Positions 54,302 through 63,543 of a stretch of 64,000 bases of DNA are shown here, piece by piece. The notes below the pieces were generated by a model. It worked only from the letters and a program-made list of their open reading frames with translations. It ran no database searches and was not told the DNA's origin. How positions within the stretch are numbered: position 1 is the first letter of the stretch; every line of letters begins with the position of its first letter. The position numbers were made by a program, and so were the translations under genes. Source of the stretch: Streptomyces lincolnensis (GTDB lineage Bacteria > Actinomycetota > Actinomycetes > Streptomycetales > Streptomycetaceae); the NCBI RefSeq assembly GCF_021173675.1, contig NZ_JAIHON010000021.1, positions 1 through 64,000 of the forward strand. Direction: 5' to 3'.

Positions 54302-57300
54302 GCACCGACGCACCGCGCCACCGGGCGGCGACCGAGGACTGGGAGCCGCTGCTCGACGAGGCGCTGCACGGCACGGCGGGCCCGCCCGGCGCCCGGACCG
54401 GCGCCCGCTCCGGCGCTTGGACCGACGTCACCTTCGGCGCCCTCGGGGGCTCCTCGCTCCAGGCGTACCACCTGGTCGCCCTGGGCGAACGGCGACTCGG
54501 TCTGGCGCCGGACCTCACGCGTCTGCTGGGCGACGCCCCGCTGGGCGAGGTGCTGGCCGCCGCACGGCCGGTGGACGCCCGGCCCGCGCCGCCGCCCCCG
54601 CCCGGCGACCGTCCGCTGCTGCCCGGGCAGGAGCAGATGCTGACGGCCCATCTGGCGGGCCGGGACGCCCCCTACCGGCTGATGTTCTCCCTGGTGGCCC
54701 CGGACCTCGACGGCACCCGGGTCGACCGGGCGCTGCGGGCACTCACCGCACGGCACGAGTCCCTGCGGACGAGGTTCGTCGCCGAGGGCGACACCTTCGT
54801 ACGGCGTGTCCTGCCGCACTGGCGGGTCCCGCTGCGTGAGCTGGAACTCCCCGCGGACGGCGGCGGCCCCGCGGCCCGGATGGAGGCCCCGGCCCGGATG
54901 GAGGCCCTCCTCGCCCCGACCGCGGGAAGCGTCCTCCGGCCGTTCGAGCAGCCCCCGTGGTGCGCCTTCGTCGGACGCTCCGGTGGGACCGGCGACGTGC
55001 TGACCCTGCTCGTCCACCACACGATCGCCGACGGATGGAGCATCGGCGTCCTGCTGCGCGAGTTCGCGGAGTTCTACGCCACGGACCCCCTCCCGGTCCC
55101 GAGCGCCCCGGCACCGGACTCCTCGCTGTCCCGGTACCGCGCGCGGGCCGGCTCGGGGCTGCTGGCGGAGGACCTCGGCCGGGTGGCCGAGCGGCTGGCG
55201 GGCGCGCCGGCCGGGGTGCGCCTGCGGGGAACGGCCGGGGGAGAGGACCGGCCGTTCGACCCGGAGGGCGGCCGGCTGCCGTTCGTCCTGCCCGCCGACG
55301 TACGGGACGCGGTCGAGGCCGTGGCCCGCCGGGCCGGTGTGCGCCGCCCGGTCGTCCTGCTGGCGGCCTGGGCCCTGGTGCTGGGTCGGCGTGCCGGGGT
55401 CGACGACCTGGTGCTGGGGATGCCCACCAGCGGGCGTTTCCGCGCGGACCAGTTCGACACCGTCGGCCTGCTGACCCGGGTGGCACCCCTGCGGATCCGG
55501 CTGGACCCGGACCGCACGGTCGCGGACCACCTCCGGGCGACGGCCGCCGAGCACGGCGCCGCGACCCGGGACTCCGAGGCCCCCTACGAGGACATCGTGC
55601 GCCACCTCGGTGCCCACCCCGAGCGCGGCTCCAACGCACCGGCCCCATTCGCCTTCGCCGCGCACGACGAGTTGGTCCCGGCCACCGTCGACCTCGCCGG
55701 CACCCCGGCCGAGGTGGTCGAAGGGCACTGCCGCGGCGCGGTGTTCGACGCGATCCTCTACCTGCGGCGGTGGGGGAGCGAACCGGCCCTGGCCCTGGAG
55801 TACTCGGTCGGCACCGTGGGACCGCGGACCGCCACGGCGCTCGCCGGTGCGCTGCTCGCGACCCTGCGGGAGTTCGCACAGGACCCGGACACACCGCTCG
55901 GCTCCCTCACCGGGCTGTCCGCCGCCGAGCGGGACCGCGTCACCGCCCTCGCGCAGCGCGCGCCCGCCACGGCGGACGGGCCCCCGGGGCTCTGGGACCG
56001 CTTCGCGCAGACCGCCGGGCGGAGCCCCGACGCCGTCGCCGTCACCGATCCGGCCACCGGTCACACGCTGACCTACCGTCAGCTGCGGGAGGCCGCCACG
56101 CGGTACGCCTCCGTCCTCAGCCGGGCGGGTGTCGGGCCCGGCGACCGGGTGATCGTCCAGGTAGACCGCTCGGCCGCGGAGGCCGTCGCGGTCCTGGCGG
56201 TCCTGCGGACCGGGGCCTGCTACGTCCCGGTGCCGCGCGAGACGGCCGCCGCCTGGCGCGCGGAGGTGCTCCGCGTCACCGGTGCGGCCGTGGCCGTCGC
56301 CTCCGCCGACCACCGCGGCGACTGGCCCGACCGGGTCCGGTTCGTGGCACCGTGGACCCCGGACCCGGCGCCCGGCGAGGACACCGCCCCGGCACCGCAC
56401 CCGCGCACCGCGGACAGCACGGCCTACGTCTCCTTCACCTCCGGAACCACCGGCACACCCAAGGGAGTCGAGGTACCCGACCGCGCGGTGATCCGCCTCG
56501 CGACGGACCCGGACCTGCTGCGCCCGGCGGACGACGAGAACCCCGGCCACCGGCGCTCGATGCTGCGGATGGCACCCCTGGCGTTCGACGCCTCGACCCT
56601 GGAGCTCTTCCCCCCGCTCCTGAACGGCGACCGGATCACCGTTCTCCCGCCGGGACCCGCGGCGCCCCGCGCGATCGGCGTCTTCCTGCGGGAGGAGGGG
56701 GTCACCCATGCCTGGCTGACCTCGGGGCTCTTCCGTCTGATGGCCCGGCACGAGCCGGCCTCCCTCGGCGCCCTCCGCCAGGTGCTGACCGGCGGGGACG
56801 TGGTCTCCCCCGACCACGTCCGCGGCGTCCTGGAGACCTGCCCCGGGCTGTGGATCACCAACGGCTACGGCCCGACCGAGAACACCACATTCACCACCGT
56901 CCACCACGTGACCTCGGCGGACGGGATCGGCGACACCGTACCGATCGGACGGCCCGTCGCCGGCACCGGCGTCCTCGTCGCCGACGGGGCGGGCCGACCG
57001 GTCCCGCCGGGCGTCGACGGCGAGCTGTACGCCACCGGCCTCGGCCTCGCCCACGGGTACGCCCAGGACGCCGAACGCACCGCCGCGGCCTTCGGCAGCC
57101 TGCCCTGGCTCTCCGGTGAACGCGCCTACGCCACCGGGGACATCGTCCGCTGGGACGACACCGGGCAGCTGCTGTTCCGCGGCCGCCGGGACCGTCAGAT
57201 CAAGGTCCGGGGCCACCGGGTCGAACTCGCCGCGATCGAGTCGCACATCAGAGGCTGGCCCGGGGTCGTCGACGTCGACGTGAGCGCCGTCGGCGCGGAC

Positions 57301-57837
57301 GACACCGACCGGGCCGTCCTCGCCGCGGTCGTCGGCCCGGAACCGGCCGCCCTGCGCGAGCTGGTCCCCACGCTCGCGGAGAGCTTCCCGTCCTACGCCC
57401 TGCCCGGCCTGTGGTGCCTGGTGCCGGCCCTGCCCCTGAACCGCAACGGCAAGGTGGACACCGAAGCCCTGGCCGCCCGCGCCCGGACGACGGAGCGCTT
57501 CCTCACGGAGGCCCCGGCGCCGGCGGCCCTGGAGCGGACGGCCCCGGAGACGACCGCCCCGGAGACGGCGGTTCCGGAGCCGGCCGTCGCGGCGCCCACC
57601 GCGGACGACGTCGTCGAGGAGGTCGCCGGGGTCTGGCGGCTCCTCCTCGGTGGTGACGACTTCGACTACGACGAGGCGTTCTTCGACGCGGGCGGCGACT
57701 CCCTGCAGCTCACCGAGATGCGTGACGCGCTCCGCAAACGCTTCCCGGGAGTCCGGATCACCTCGGTCGACATCTACCGCGCCCCGACGGTCGAGAAGCT
57801 GGCGGCGCACATCAAGGAGGGCATGCGCGGTGCGTGA
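54298..57837 (+). CDS. NRPS module: T-C-A-T
   Basis: A 1179-aa protein from GTG 54298, overlapping the MFS stop. A carrier domain comes first (FGALGGSSLQ, Ser53). A condensation domain follows with HHTIADG starting at 240. The A domain (YVSFTSGTTG from 710; AFDAS from 762; NGYGPTENTTF) has a code I read as D-A-L-W-L-G-G-T-F-K, whose amino acid I cannot name with confidence. A second carrier domain has GGDS Ser1135. A leading carrier domain is unusual: it could receive the chain from NRPS1 or hold a building block from elsewhere. The linker before the last carrier is rich in Pro, Glu and Thr. The stop overlaps the PKS start by 8 nt. Confidence 0.9.
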   Translation: MSTDAPRHRAATEDWEPLLDEALHGTAGPPGARTGARSGAWTDVTFGALGGSSLQAYHLVALGERRLGLAPDLTRLLGDAPLGEVLAAARPVDARPAPPPPPGDRPLLPGQEQMLTAHLAGRDAPYRLMFSLVAPDLDGTRVDRALRALTARHESLRTRFVAEGDTFVRRVLPHWRVPLRELELPADGGGPAARMEAPARMEALLAPTAGSVLRPFEQPPWCAFVGRSGGTGDVLTLLVHHTIADGWSIGVLLREFAEFYATDPLPVPSAPAPDSSLSRYRARAGSGLLAEDLGRVAERLAGAPAGVRLRGTAGGEDRPFDPEGGRLPFVLPADVRDAVEAVARRAGVRRPVVLLAAWALVLGRRAGVDDLVLGMPTSGRFRADQFDTVGLLTRVAPLRIRLDPDRTVADHLRATAAEHGAATRDSEAPYEDIVRHLGAHPERGSNAPAPFAFAAHDELVPATVDLAGTPAEVVEGHCRGAVFDAILYLRRWGSEPALALEYSVGTVGPRTATALAGALLATLREFAQDPDTPLGSLTGLSAAERDRVTALAQRAPATADGPPGLWDRFAQTAGRSPDAVAVTDPATGHTLTYRQLREAATRYASVLSRAGVGPGDRVIVQVDRSAAEAVAVLAVLRTGACYVPVPRETAAAWRAEVLRVTGAAVAVASADHRGDWPDRVRFVAPWTPDPAPGEDTAPAPHPRTADSTAYVSFTSGTTGTPKGVEVPDRAVIRLATDPDLLRPADDENPGHRRSMLRMAPLAFDASTLELFPPLLNGDRITVLPPGPAAPRAIGVFLREEGVTHAWLTSGLFRLMARHEPASLGALRQVLTGGDVVSPDHVRGVLETCPGLWITNGYGPTENTTFTTVHHVTSADGIGDTVPIGRPVAGTGVLVADGAGRPVPPGVDGELYATGLGLAHGYAQDAERTAAAFGSLPWLSGERAYATGDIVRWDDTGQLLFRGRRDRQIKVRGHRVELAAIESHIRGWPGVVDVDVSAVGADDTDRAVLAAVVGPEPAALRELVPTLAESFPSYALPGLWCLVPALPLNRNGKVDTEALAARARTTERFLTEAPAPAALERTAPETTAPETAVPEPAVAAPTADDVVEEVAGVWRLLLGGDDFDYDEAFFDAGGDSLQLTEMRDALRKRFPGVRITSVDIYRAPTVEKLAAHIKEGMRGA

Positions 57838-60499
57838 AGCGGAGACCGAGCCGATCGCCGTGATCGGGGTGTACACCCGCACCCCGGGTGCGGGGGACGA
57901 CCTCGACGCCTTCTGGGCCACGGTGGCCGGGGGCCGGGACGCGGTCACCACCCTGCCCGGCGCCGGGACGGGACCGGACCCCGACGGCGGCCCCGGCCGG
58001 GTTCCCCGGCGCGGAGTCCTCGCGGACGTCGAGCTGTTCGACGCCGAGGCCTTCGGGATGCCCCCGCGCGAGGCCGAGCTGACCGACCCGCAGCACAGGC
58101 TGCTGCTGGAGGCGGCGTGGGTGCTGCTGGAACGGGCGGGCCACGGCACCGGCGGCGACCGGACCGGGCGCGGCGGCGGTGCCCCGCGGATCGGTGTCTT
58201 CGCCGGCGCGGGGCTGGACTACTACCTGCTGCGGCACATCCTCACCGACCCCTCGATCGAGGCGGTGGAGGGACTCCTGCCCATCGTCCTCGCCAACGAC
58301 AAGGACCACCTCGCGGCCAAGATCGCCTACCGGCTCGGTCTGACCGGCCCGGCGATGACCGTCCAGACCGCCTGCTCCACCTCGCTGGTCGCCGTGCACC
58401 AGGGCGTCCGGGCCCTGCGGAGCGGCGACGCCGATCTGGTGCTGGCCGGCGGGGTGAACGTCGAGTTGCCGCAGGAGGAGGGCTACGCGCTCACCCCGGG
58501 CAGTGTGCTCTCCCGCAGCGGCCGCTGCCGCCCGTTCCTGGCGGGCCGGGACGGCAGCGTGCCGGGCAACGGCCTCGGTCTGGTGGCCCTGCGGCGCCTG
58601 ACGGACGCGATCGCCGACCACGACACCGTCCTCGCCGTGATCCGCGGCTCGGCGATGAACAACGACGGCGGCGACAAGGCCGGGTACACCGCCCCGGGCT
58701 TCGCCGGCCAGGTCGACGTGGTGCGCGCCGCCCACCGGGACGCCGGGATCGATCCCGCGACGGTCGGCTACCTGGAGGGGCACGGCACCGGCACCGAGGT
58801 CGGCGACGACATCGAACTCGCCGCGCTGGCCGAGGTGTTCGCCCGGGGCCGGGCGGACGAGCCGCTGCCCCTGGGCTCGGCCAAGGCCACCTTCGGGAAT
58901 CTGGGCGCGGCCGCCGGTGTCGTGGGCCTGGTCAAGGCGGTGCTGGCGCTCCGGCACGGTGTCCTCCCGCCGCTGCCCGGGGCGGGGGAGGGCGCGGCCG
59001 CGGACGAATTGCCGGACGGCTTCGTGGTGGACCCGGTGGCCCGGCCCTGGACCGCCGCACCCGGGGTGCCGCGACGTGCCGGGGTCAGCTCCTACGGCAT
59101 GGGCGGCACCAACTGCCATGTCGTGGTCGAGGAGTTCGCGCCCTCCGCGCCGACACCGCAGGAGGACCTGACGGCGGCCGTGATCCCGCTGTCGGCGACC
59201 GGCCCCGACGGCGTGCTGCGCTACCGGGACGCCCTGCTGGAGCAGTTGGCGGTCCGGCCCGGTCCACGGGTGGGCGAGGTGGCCCGCACCTTCGTCTCGG
59301 GCCGGCGCGGCTTCCCGGTCCGCCTGAGCGTCGTACTGACCCCGGACGGGCCGGTGCCCGAGTCCCTCCGGGACACCCCCCGCCGGGTCCCGAGGAAGCC
59401 ACCGCCGGTCGTGCTGGCCTTCGGCGAGCGGACGGGCTCCGTACGCGGTGCGCTGGCGGGCCTGTACCCCCGCCACGCCGTGGTGCGCGACCGGGTGGAG
59501 GACATCCTCGCCGCCCTGGGGGAGGACGGCGACAGGATCCGCTCCGCCCTGCTGGACGAGACCGACGGCCCGCCGCCGCCCGCCGACCTGGCCGCCCAGT
59601 GTCTCTACGTCGCTCAGGTGGCCACCGCCGAACTGCTGCGGTCCCTCGGCGTCGAGCCCGTCGCGGTGCTGGGTCACGGGCTCGGGGAGTTCGCGGCGGC
59701 CCGCCTCGCCGGCGAGTTCTCTGCGGTCGACGGCGCCGACCTCGTACGGCTGTCCGCCGGGGCCGGAACGGACGTCGTGACGGCCGCCTTCAAGCCGCCG
59801 TCCCTGCCGGTCGTCTCCACCCGCACGGGCCGGGCCGTCGACCCGCGGACCGGCCGCGACGGCCCCTGGTGGGACGTCCGTCCGGGACAGCCCGTGCGCG
59901 TCCCGGACGCCGTGCGCACCCTGACCGCGACCGTGCCGGGCGCGCTGGTCGTCGACATCGGACCGGGGCGCTCGCTGAGCGACCTGCTGCACCCGTACGT
60001 CGGGGCGGACGGCCCGTCCGAGGTGGTGCCGGTGCTGCCCGGCCCCGGAGCCGTGCCCTTCCTCACCCAGCTCGGCCGGCTGTGGTCGGCGGGGATCGGC
60101 GTCGACCTCGGGGCGGCCAACGGGGCGGACGGCCACCGGCGCGTGCCGTTGCCCACCTACCCGTTCGACCGGCGGCGGCACTGGATCGACGCGCCCGGCC
60201 GGCGGGGCGGGGACGACGGCCCAGCGCCGGCCGCGGACCCGACGGGCGACGAGGAGACGCTGCCCCGGGTGCTCCGGATCTGGCGGGAGACCCTCGGACT
60301 CCCGGACGTCGGGCCCGACGCCGACCTGTACATGCTCGGCGGGGACTCCTTCACCCTGGTCCGGCTGGCCGGCCGGCTCTCCCGGAGCTGCGGTGTGGAG
60401 ATCACGGCGACCCACCTGTTCGGCGTCGACCCGACCCCCCGCGCCATGGCCGGCCTGATCGACGAGAAGACCGGCGCGGCACAGGGGGAGGCGGGCTGA
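57830..60499 (+). CDS. PKS module KS-AT-T with both condensing and loading motifs altered
   Basis: An 889-aa protein from GTG 57830, with AAGGAGG 10 nt upstream. The KS keeps the Cys (TACSTSLVAVH, Cys182) and first His (EGHGTGT, His318), but the second catalytic His is Asn357: the usual KSNIGH reads KATFGN. The AT region is short, its nucleophile motif GHSxGE is GHGLGE (Gly617), and the HAFH/YASH segment is absent. The carrier domain is complete (YMLGGDSFTL, Ser840). So the KS should not decarboxylate malonate and the AT should not load it. Either the module passes the chain without extension, or extender and chemistry come in trans. A partial decay confined to these two functions, with the carrier kept, argues for a purposeful non-elongating role rather than random loss. 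Confidence 0.9.
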   Translation: MREAETEPIAVIGVYTRTPGAGDDLDAFWATVAGGRDAVTTLPGAGTGPDPDGGPGRVPRRGVLADVELFDAEAFGMPPREAELTDPQHRLLLEAAWVLLERAGHGTGGDRTGRGGGAPRIGVFAGAGLDYYLLRHILTDPSIEAVEGLLPIVLANDKDHLAAKIAYRLGLTGPAMTVQTACSTSLVAVHQGVRALRSGDADLVLAGGVNVELPQEEGYALTPGSVLSRSGRCRPFLAGRDGSVPGNGLGLVALRRLTDAIADHDTVLAVIRGSAMNNDGGDKAGYTAPGFAGQVDVVRAAHRDAGIDPATVGYLEGHGTGTEVGDDIELAALAEVFARGRADEPLPLGSAKATFGNLGAAAGVVGLVKAVLALRHGVLPPLPGAGEGAAADELPDGFVVDPVARPWTAAPGVPRRAGVSSYGMGGTNCHVVVEEFAPSAPTPQEDLTAAVIPLSATGPDGVLRYRDALLEQLAVRPGPRVGEVARTFVSGRRGFPVRLSVVLTPDGPVPESLRDTPRRVPRKPPPVVLAFGERTGSVRGALAGLYPRHAVVRDRVEDILAALGEDGDRIRSALLDETDGPPPPADLAAQCLYVAQVATAELLRSLGVEPVAVLGHGLGEFAAARLAGEFSAVDGADLVRLSAGAGTDVVTAAFKPPSLPVVSTRTGRAVDPRTGRDGPWWDVRPGQPVRVPDAVRTLTATVPGALVVDIGPGRSLSDLLHPYVGADGPSEVVPVLPGPGAVPFLTQLGRLWSAGIGVDLGAANGADGHRRVPLPTYPFDRRRHWIDAPGRRGGDDGPAPAADPTGDEETLPRVLRIWRETLGLPDVGPDADLYMLGGDSFTLVRLAGRLSRSCGVEITATHLFGVDPTPRAMAGLIDEKTGAAQGEAG

Positions 60500-60501
60500 C
60501 G

Positions 60502-62754
60502 GTGCGGCAGATACAAGAGCAGATACAAGAGCAGATACAAGAGCAGATACAAGAGCAGATACAAGAGCAGAAACAGGAGCAGAACCCGGAGCAGGAGTCC
60601 GAGGGTCGGCGCTTCGCGGTGGAGGCGCCGGACCGGACCTCGGCCGCCTTGGCGGCGGCCGTCGTGGCGGCGCGGGTCTGCCACCGCGGGGACGCCACCG
60701 TCCGGATCGGGGCGGACGGCTCGCCCGAGAGCGTGACGGTGGCCCTGGCGGAGGACGGCCGGGAGACGGTCACCCGGCTCGCCGAGGCGATCGGCACCTG
60801 GAGCGCGTACGACACCATCCGCCTCGACGTGCGCTGCGACAGCTGCCGGGACGGCTCCGGCGACCACCGGCCCTGCCGGCTCGCCCTCGCCCCGCCGCCC
60901 GCCGGGGAGCCCGGCCGGCACCCGGTGGCGCACGGCTGCGGCGAGACGTTCACCCGGTGGGGCCCGGAGCGGACCCGGACCGTGCTGGAGCGCCTCGGCA
61001 CGTCCCCCGAGGCCGGGCTCGACCATCTGGTGGTCGCCGGTGCGGAGGAGCGCCGCATGCTCCTGACACTCGGCGGACCGCGGGTGGCCCGGCCCGCGAC
61101 ACCGCTGCACGAGCTGATCGCGCGGACCGCCGACCGGCACCCGTCCCGGGTGGCCGTCACGGCGGCGGGCACCTCACTGACGTACGCCGAACTGCTCGCC
61201 CGGGCCCGGGAGCTGGCGGACCGGCTGCGGGCCGAGGGGGTCCGCCGGGGTGACGTGGTGGGCGTGAGCGCCTGGCGGAGCGTGGACCTGCCCGGCGCGC
61301 TGCTGGGCATCCTGCTGGCCGGCGGCGCCTATCTGCCGCTCGGCACCGAGGCGCCGCCCGCCCGGCTCCGCACCATGATCGACACGGCCGGAGCGCGGAT
61401 CGTCGTATGCGCCGACGACACCGCGGACGGGATCCGGCGGGCCGCACCGGACGTGACCCTCGTGGACCTCTCCGGCCACCGGCCGCCCGGACAGGCCCGG
61501 CGGGCCGTCCCTGAGCCGGTCCACCGCCCGGGGGAGGAGCCCGAGGCCGGTGCCGGGCCCGAGGCCGGTGCCGGACCGGAGGATCCCGCCTACGTGCTGT
61601 TCACCTCCGGCTCGACCGGACGGCCCAAGGGTGTCGTCGTGCCGCACGAGGCCATCGTCAACCGGCTGCTGTGGATGCAGGACCACTTCCGCCTCGACGG
61701 CTCGGACATCGTCCTGCAGAAGACCCCGTTCGACTTCGACGTCTCGGTCTGGGAGTTCTTCTGGCCGCTGCTGGTCGGGGCCCGGCTGGCGATGGCCCCG
61801 CCGCTCGCGCACCTCGACCCCGAGGAGATGGCCGAGGCGGTCGTCCGGGAGGAGGTCACGGTCGCCCACTTCGTGCCCTGCGTCCTGGAGCAGTTCCTGC
61901 GGGAGCCGCGCGCCGCGGACGGCACCCGGCTGCGCCGCCTGGTGTGCAGCGGCGAGGTGCTCCCGCCCGCGCTGGCCGACCGGGCGGCGTCGGTCCTGGG
62001 CGTCACCGTGCACAACCTCTACGGCCCCACCGAGGCGGCGGTGGACGTGACCGCCTGGGACTGCCGCACGCCCGAGCCGGGGCCGGCCGTGCCGATCGGG
62101 CCGCCGATCGACAACGTCGACGCGTACGTGCTCTCCCCGGCCGGGGAGCCGGTGCCCTTCGGCGCCGTCGGCGAACTCCATCTGGCCGGGGTCTGCCTCG
62201 CCTCGGGATACGTGGGCGCCCCCGCCCTCACCCGGGAGCGGTTCGTGCCCGACCCCTTCACGGCCGACCCGGACCGCCGGATGTACCGGACCGGCGACCT
62301 CGTCCGCTGGCTCCCCTCAACGACGTCCGCCGACGGCCGGCCGGCCCTCGACTACCGGGGCCGGACCGACCAGCAGATCAAGGTCCACGGGGTGCGGATC
62401 GAGACCGGGGAGGTCGAACACGTCCTGGACCAGCACCCGAGGGTACGGGCGAGCGCCGTCGTGAAGGTCGGGACCCCCGCCGGGGACCGGCTCGTCGGCT
62501 GTCTCGTCGTGGAACCGGGCGACCCGCCCGGCCGGGCGGAACTGCGCCGCCACGCCATGGCCCGTCTGACCCCCGCCATGGTCCCGAGCCGCTTCACCGT
62601 CCTCGACCGCTTCCCGATGACCCCCAGCGGCAAGATCGACCGCGCCCGGCTCCGCGAACTCGCGCTGGGCAGCGGATCGCCGGGGAGCGGTTCGCCGGGC
62701 GGCGGATCGCCGGGGAGCGGTTCCGCCACACCTGTCCTGGAGCCGCCGCGATGA
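60502..62754 (+). CDS. Serine-specific adenylation protein with truncated C domain and no T domain
   Basis: A 750-aa protein from GTG 60502 (GGGGGAGG 11 nt upstream). It opens with five perfect IQEQ repeats, which could form a docking-like helix. Residues about 40-215 look like a shortened, altered C-terminal half of a condensation domain: no HHxxxDG is present, and a Cys cluster, CDSCRDGSGDHRPC, is unusual. The A domain is complete (YVLFTSGSTGRPKG from 364; FDFDVSVW from 410; YGPTEAAVD; PSGKIDR). I read its code as D-V-W-H-V-S-L-V-D-K, the serine code. There is no carrier domain after it, only a Gly/Ser-rich tail coded by 15-bp repeats. It may charge a carrier in trans, for example in the next synthetase. 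Confidence 0.87.
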   Translation: MRQIQEQIQEQIQEQIQEQIQEQKQEQNPEQESEGRRFAVEAPDRTSAALAAAVVAARVCHRGDATVRIGADGSPESVTVALAEDGRETVTRLAEAIGTWSAYDTIRLDVRCDSCRDGSGDHRPCRLALAPPPAGEPGRHPVAHGCGETFTRWGPERTRTVLERLGTSPEAGLDHLVVAGAEERRMLLTLGGPRVARPATPLHELIARTADRHPSRVAVTAAGTSLTYAELLARARELADRLRAEGVRRGDVVGVSAWRSVDLPGALLGILLAGGAYLPLGTEAPPARLRTMIDTAGARIVVCADDTADGIRRAAPDVTLVDLSGHRPPGQARRAVPEPVHRPGEEPEAGAGPEAGAGPEDPAYVLFTSGSTGRPKGVVVPHEAIVNRLLWMQDHFRLDGSDIVLQKTPFDFDVSVWEFFWPLLVGARLAMAPPLAHLDPEEMAEAVVREEVTVAHFVPCVLEQFLREPRAADGTRLRRLVCSGEVLPPALADRAASVLGVTVHNLYGPTEAAVDVTAWDCRTPEPGPAVPIGPPIDNVDAYVLSPAGEPVPFGAVGELHLAGVCLASGYVGAPALTRERFVPDPFTADPDRRMYRTGDLVRWLPSTTSADGRPALDYRGRTDQQIKVHGVRIETGEVEHVLDQHPRVRASAVVKVGTPAGDRLVGCLVVEPGDPPGRAELRRHAMARLTPAMVPSRFTVLDRFPMTPSGKIDRARLRELALGSGSPGSGSPGGGSPGSGSATPVLEPPR
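60511..60594 (+). repeat. 12-bp tandem repeat coding (IQEQ)n at the protein N-terminus
   Basis: The unit atacaagagcag occurs five times exactly (60511-60570) and twice more in altered form (60571-60594). It is AT-rich against a background of over 70 percent GC and uses ATA and CAA, codons Streptomyces avoids. Slippage could change its length in steps of four residues without a frameshift. Confidence 0.93.
62671..62727 (+). repeat. 15-bp tandem repeats coding the Gly/Ser/Pro tail of the serine A protein
   Basis: Units agcggatcgccgggg, agcggttcgccgggc and ggcggatcgccgggg are followed by a partial unit. A 22-bp segment starting gcggatcgccgg recurs with a 30-bp period. They encode a flexible GSGSPGSGSPGG-type tail where a carrier domain might be expected. 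Confidence 0.85.
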
Positions 62755-63527
62755 ACACGGACGTCGTCTTTCCCCTCGATCCCGCCCCCGGCCCGACCCC
62801 CGGGCTCGCGCTCGTGGCCGTGCCGCATGCCGGAGGGACCGCGCACGCCTTCAGGAACTGGCTGAGGCCTGCCCGGACGCGAGGGTTCCGGATGTACGGC
62901 GTGCGGACGGCGACGCCGGGCACGCCCGCTCCCGACCGGACCGTCCGGGCCAGGGCCCGGCACCTGGCCGAGTCCCTGGCCGCACTCGGTGAGCCGTACG
63001 TCCTGGTGGGCCACAGCCTCGGTGGGCTCATCGCCGCGGAGGCGGTGCTGCATCTGGAGCGGCACCGCCCGGAGGCGGTGCCCGCACTGCTCGTCGTCTG
63101 TGCCACCGTCCCGCCCCATCTGCGCCGGCCGCCGCCCGTGGCGGGCGGGACCGAGGAGGAGGCGGTGGCCTTCCTGCGCACCGCGGGCGGCACCCCGGAG
63201 GAGGTGCTCGCCGACCCGGGCATGCGGGAGCTGGCCGTCGCGATGCTCCTCAACGACCTGGCGTCCCTGCGCGGTTACGCGTGGGAGGGCCGCCGCGTCA
63301 CCACCCCCACCGCGGTGTACGCGGGCCTCACCGACCGGGTCGCCCCGCCCGAGCCGCTCGCCCGGTGGACCGAGGCCGCCGAGTCGGTGACGACCCGTGT
63401 CTTCGACAGCGGCCACTTCTTCCCGCACGACAGGACGGCGGAGCTGCTCGACACCGTCCGGCTCGATCTCGCCGGCTCCACCGGCTCCCCCGCCCCCGAC
63501 CGCCCCCACCCCGCCCACCGCCCCTGA
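62751..63527 (+). CDS. Type II thioesterase
   Basis: A 258-aa alpha/beta hydrolase from ATG 62751 (ATGA overlap with the preceding gene). The nucleophile elbow is GHSLGG with Ser89. The catalytic Asp is probably in YAGLTDRVAPP and the His in DSGHFFPHD; the N-terminus VAVPHAGGTAHAF gives the oxyanion region. Stand-alone thioesterases of this type remove wrong or stalled acyl groups from carrier domains, here of the NRPS-PKS. It does not replace the missing releasing domain. The next synthetase begins 16 nt later. Confidence 0.93.
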   Translation: MNTDVVFPLDPAPGPTPGLALVAVPHAGGTAHAFRNWLRPARTRGFRMYGVRTATPGTPAPDRTVRARARHLAESLAALGEPYVLVGHSLGGLIAAEAVLHLERHRPEAVPALLVVCATVPPHLRRPPPVAGGTEEEAVAFLRTAGGTPEEVLADPGMRELAVAMLLNDLASLRGYAWEGRRVTTPTAVYAGLTDRVAPPEPLARWTEAAESVTTRVFDSGHFFPHDRTAELLDTVRLDLAGSTGSPAPDRPHPAHRP

Positions 63528-63543
63528 CATCTGGAGCTCGTGT

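Noticed and set aside
57830..60499. The KS/AT changes as evidence of a pseudogene
   Set aside because: The frame is uninterrupted over 889 codons, the other KS motifs and the carrier domain are intact, and the gene is embedded in a tightly coupled operon. A functional but altered module is more likely.
60511..60594. The 12-bp repeat as a CRISPR-like array
   Set aside because: The copies are contiguous with no spacers and are translated in frame.
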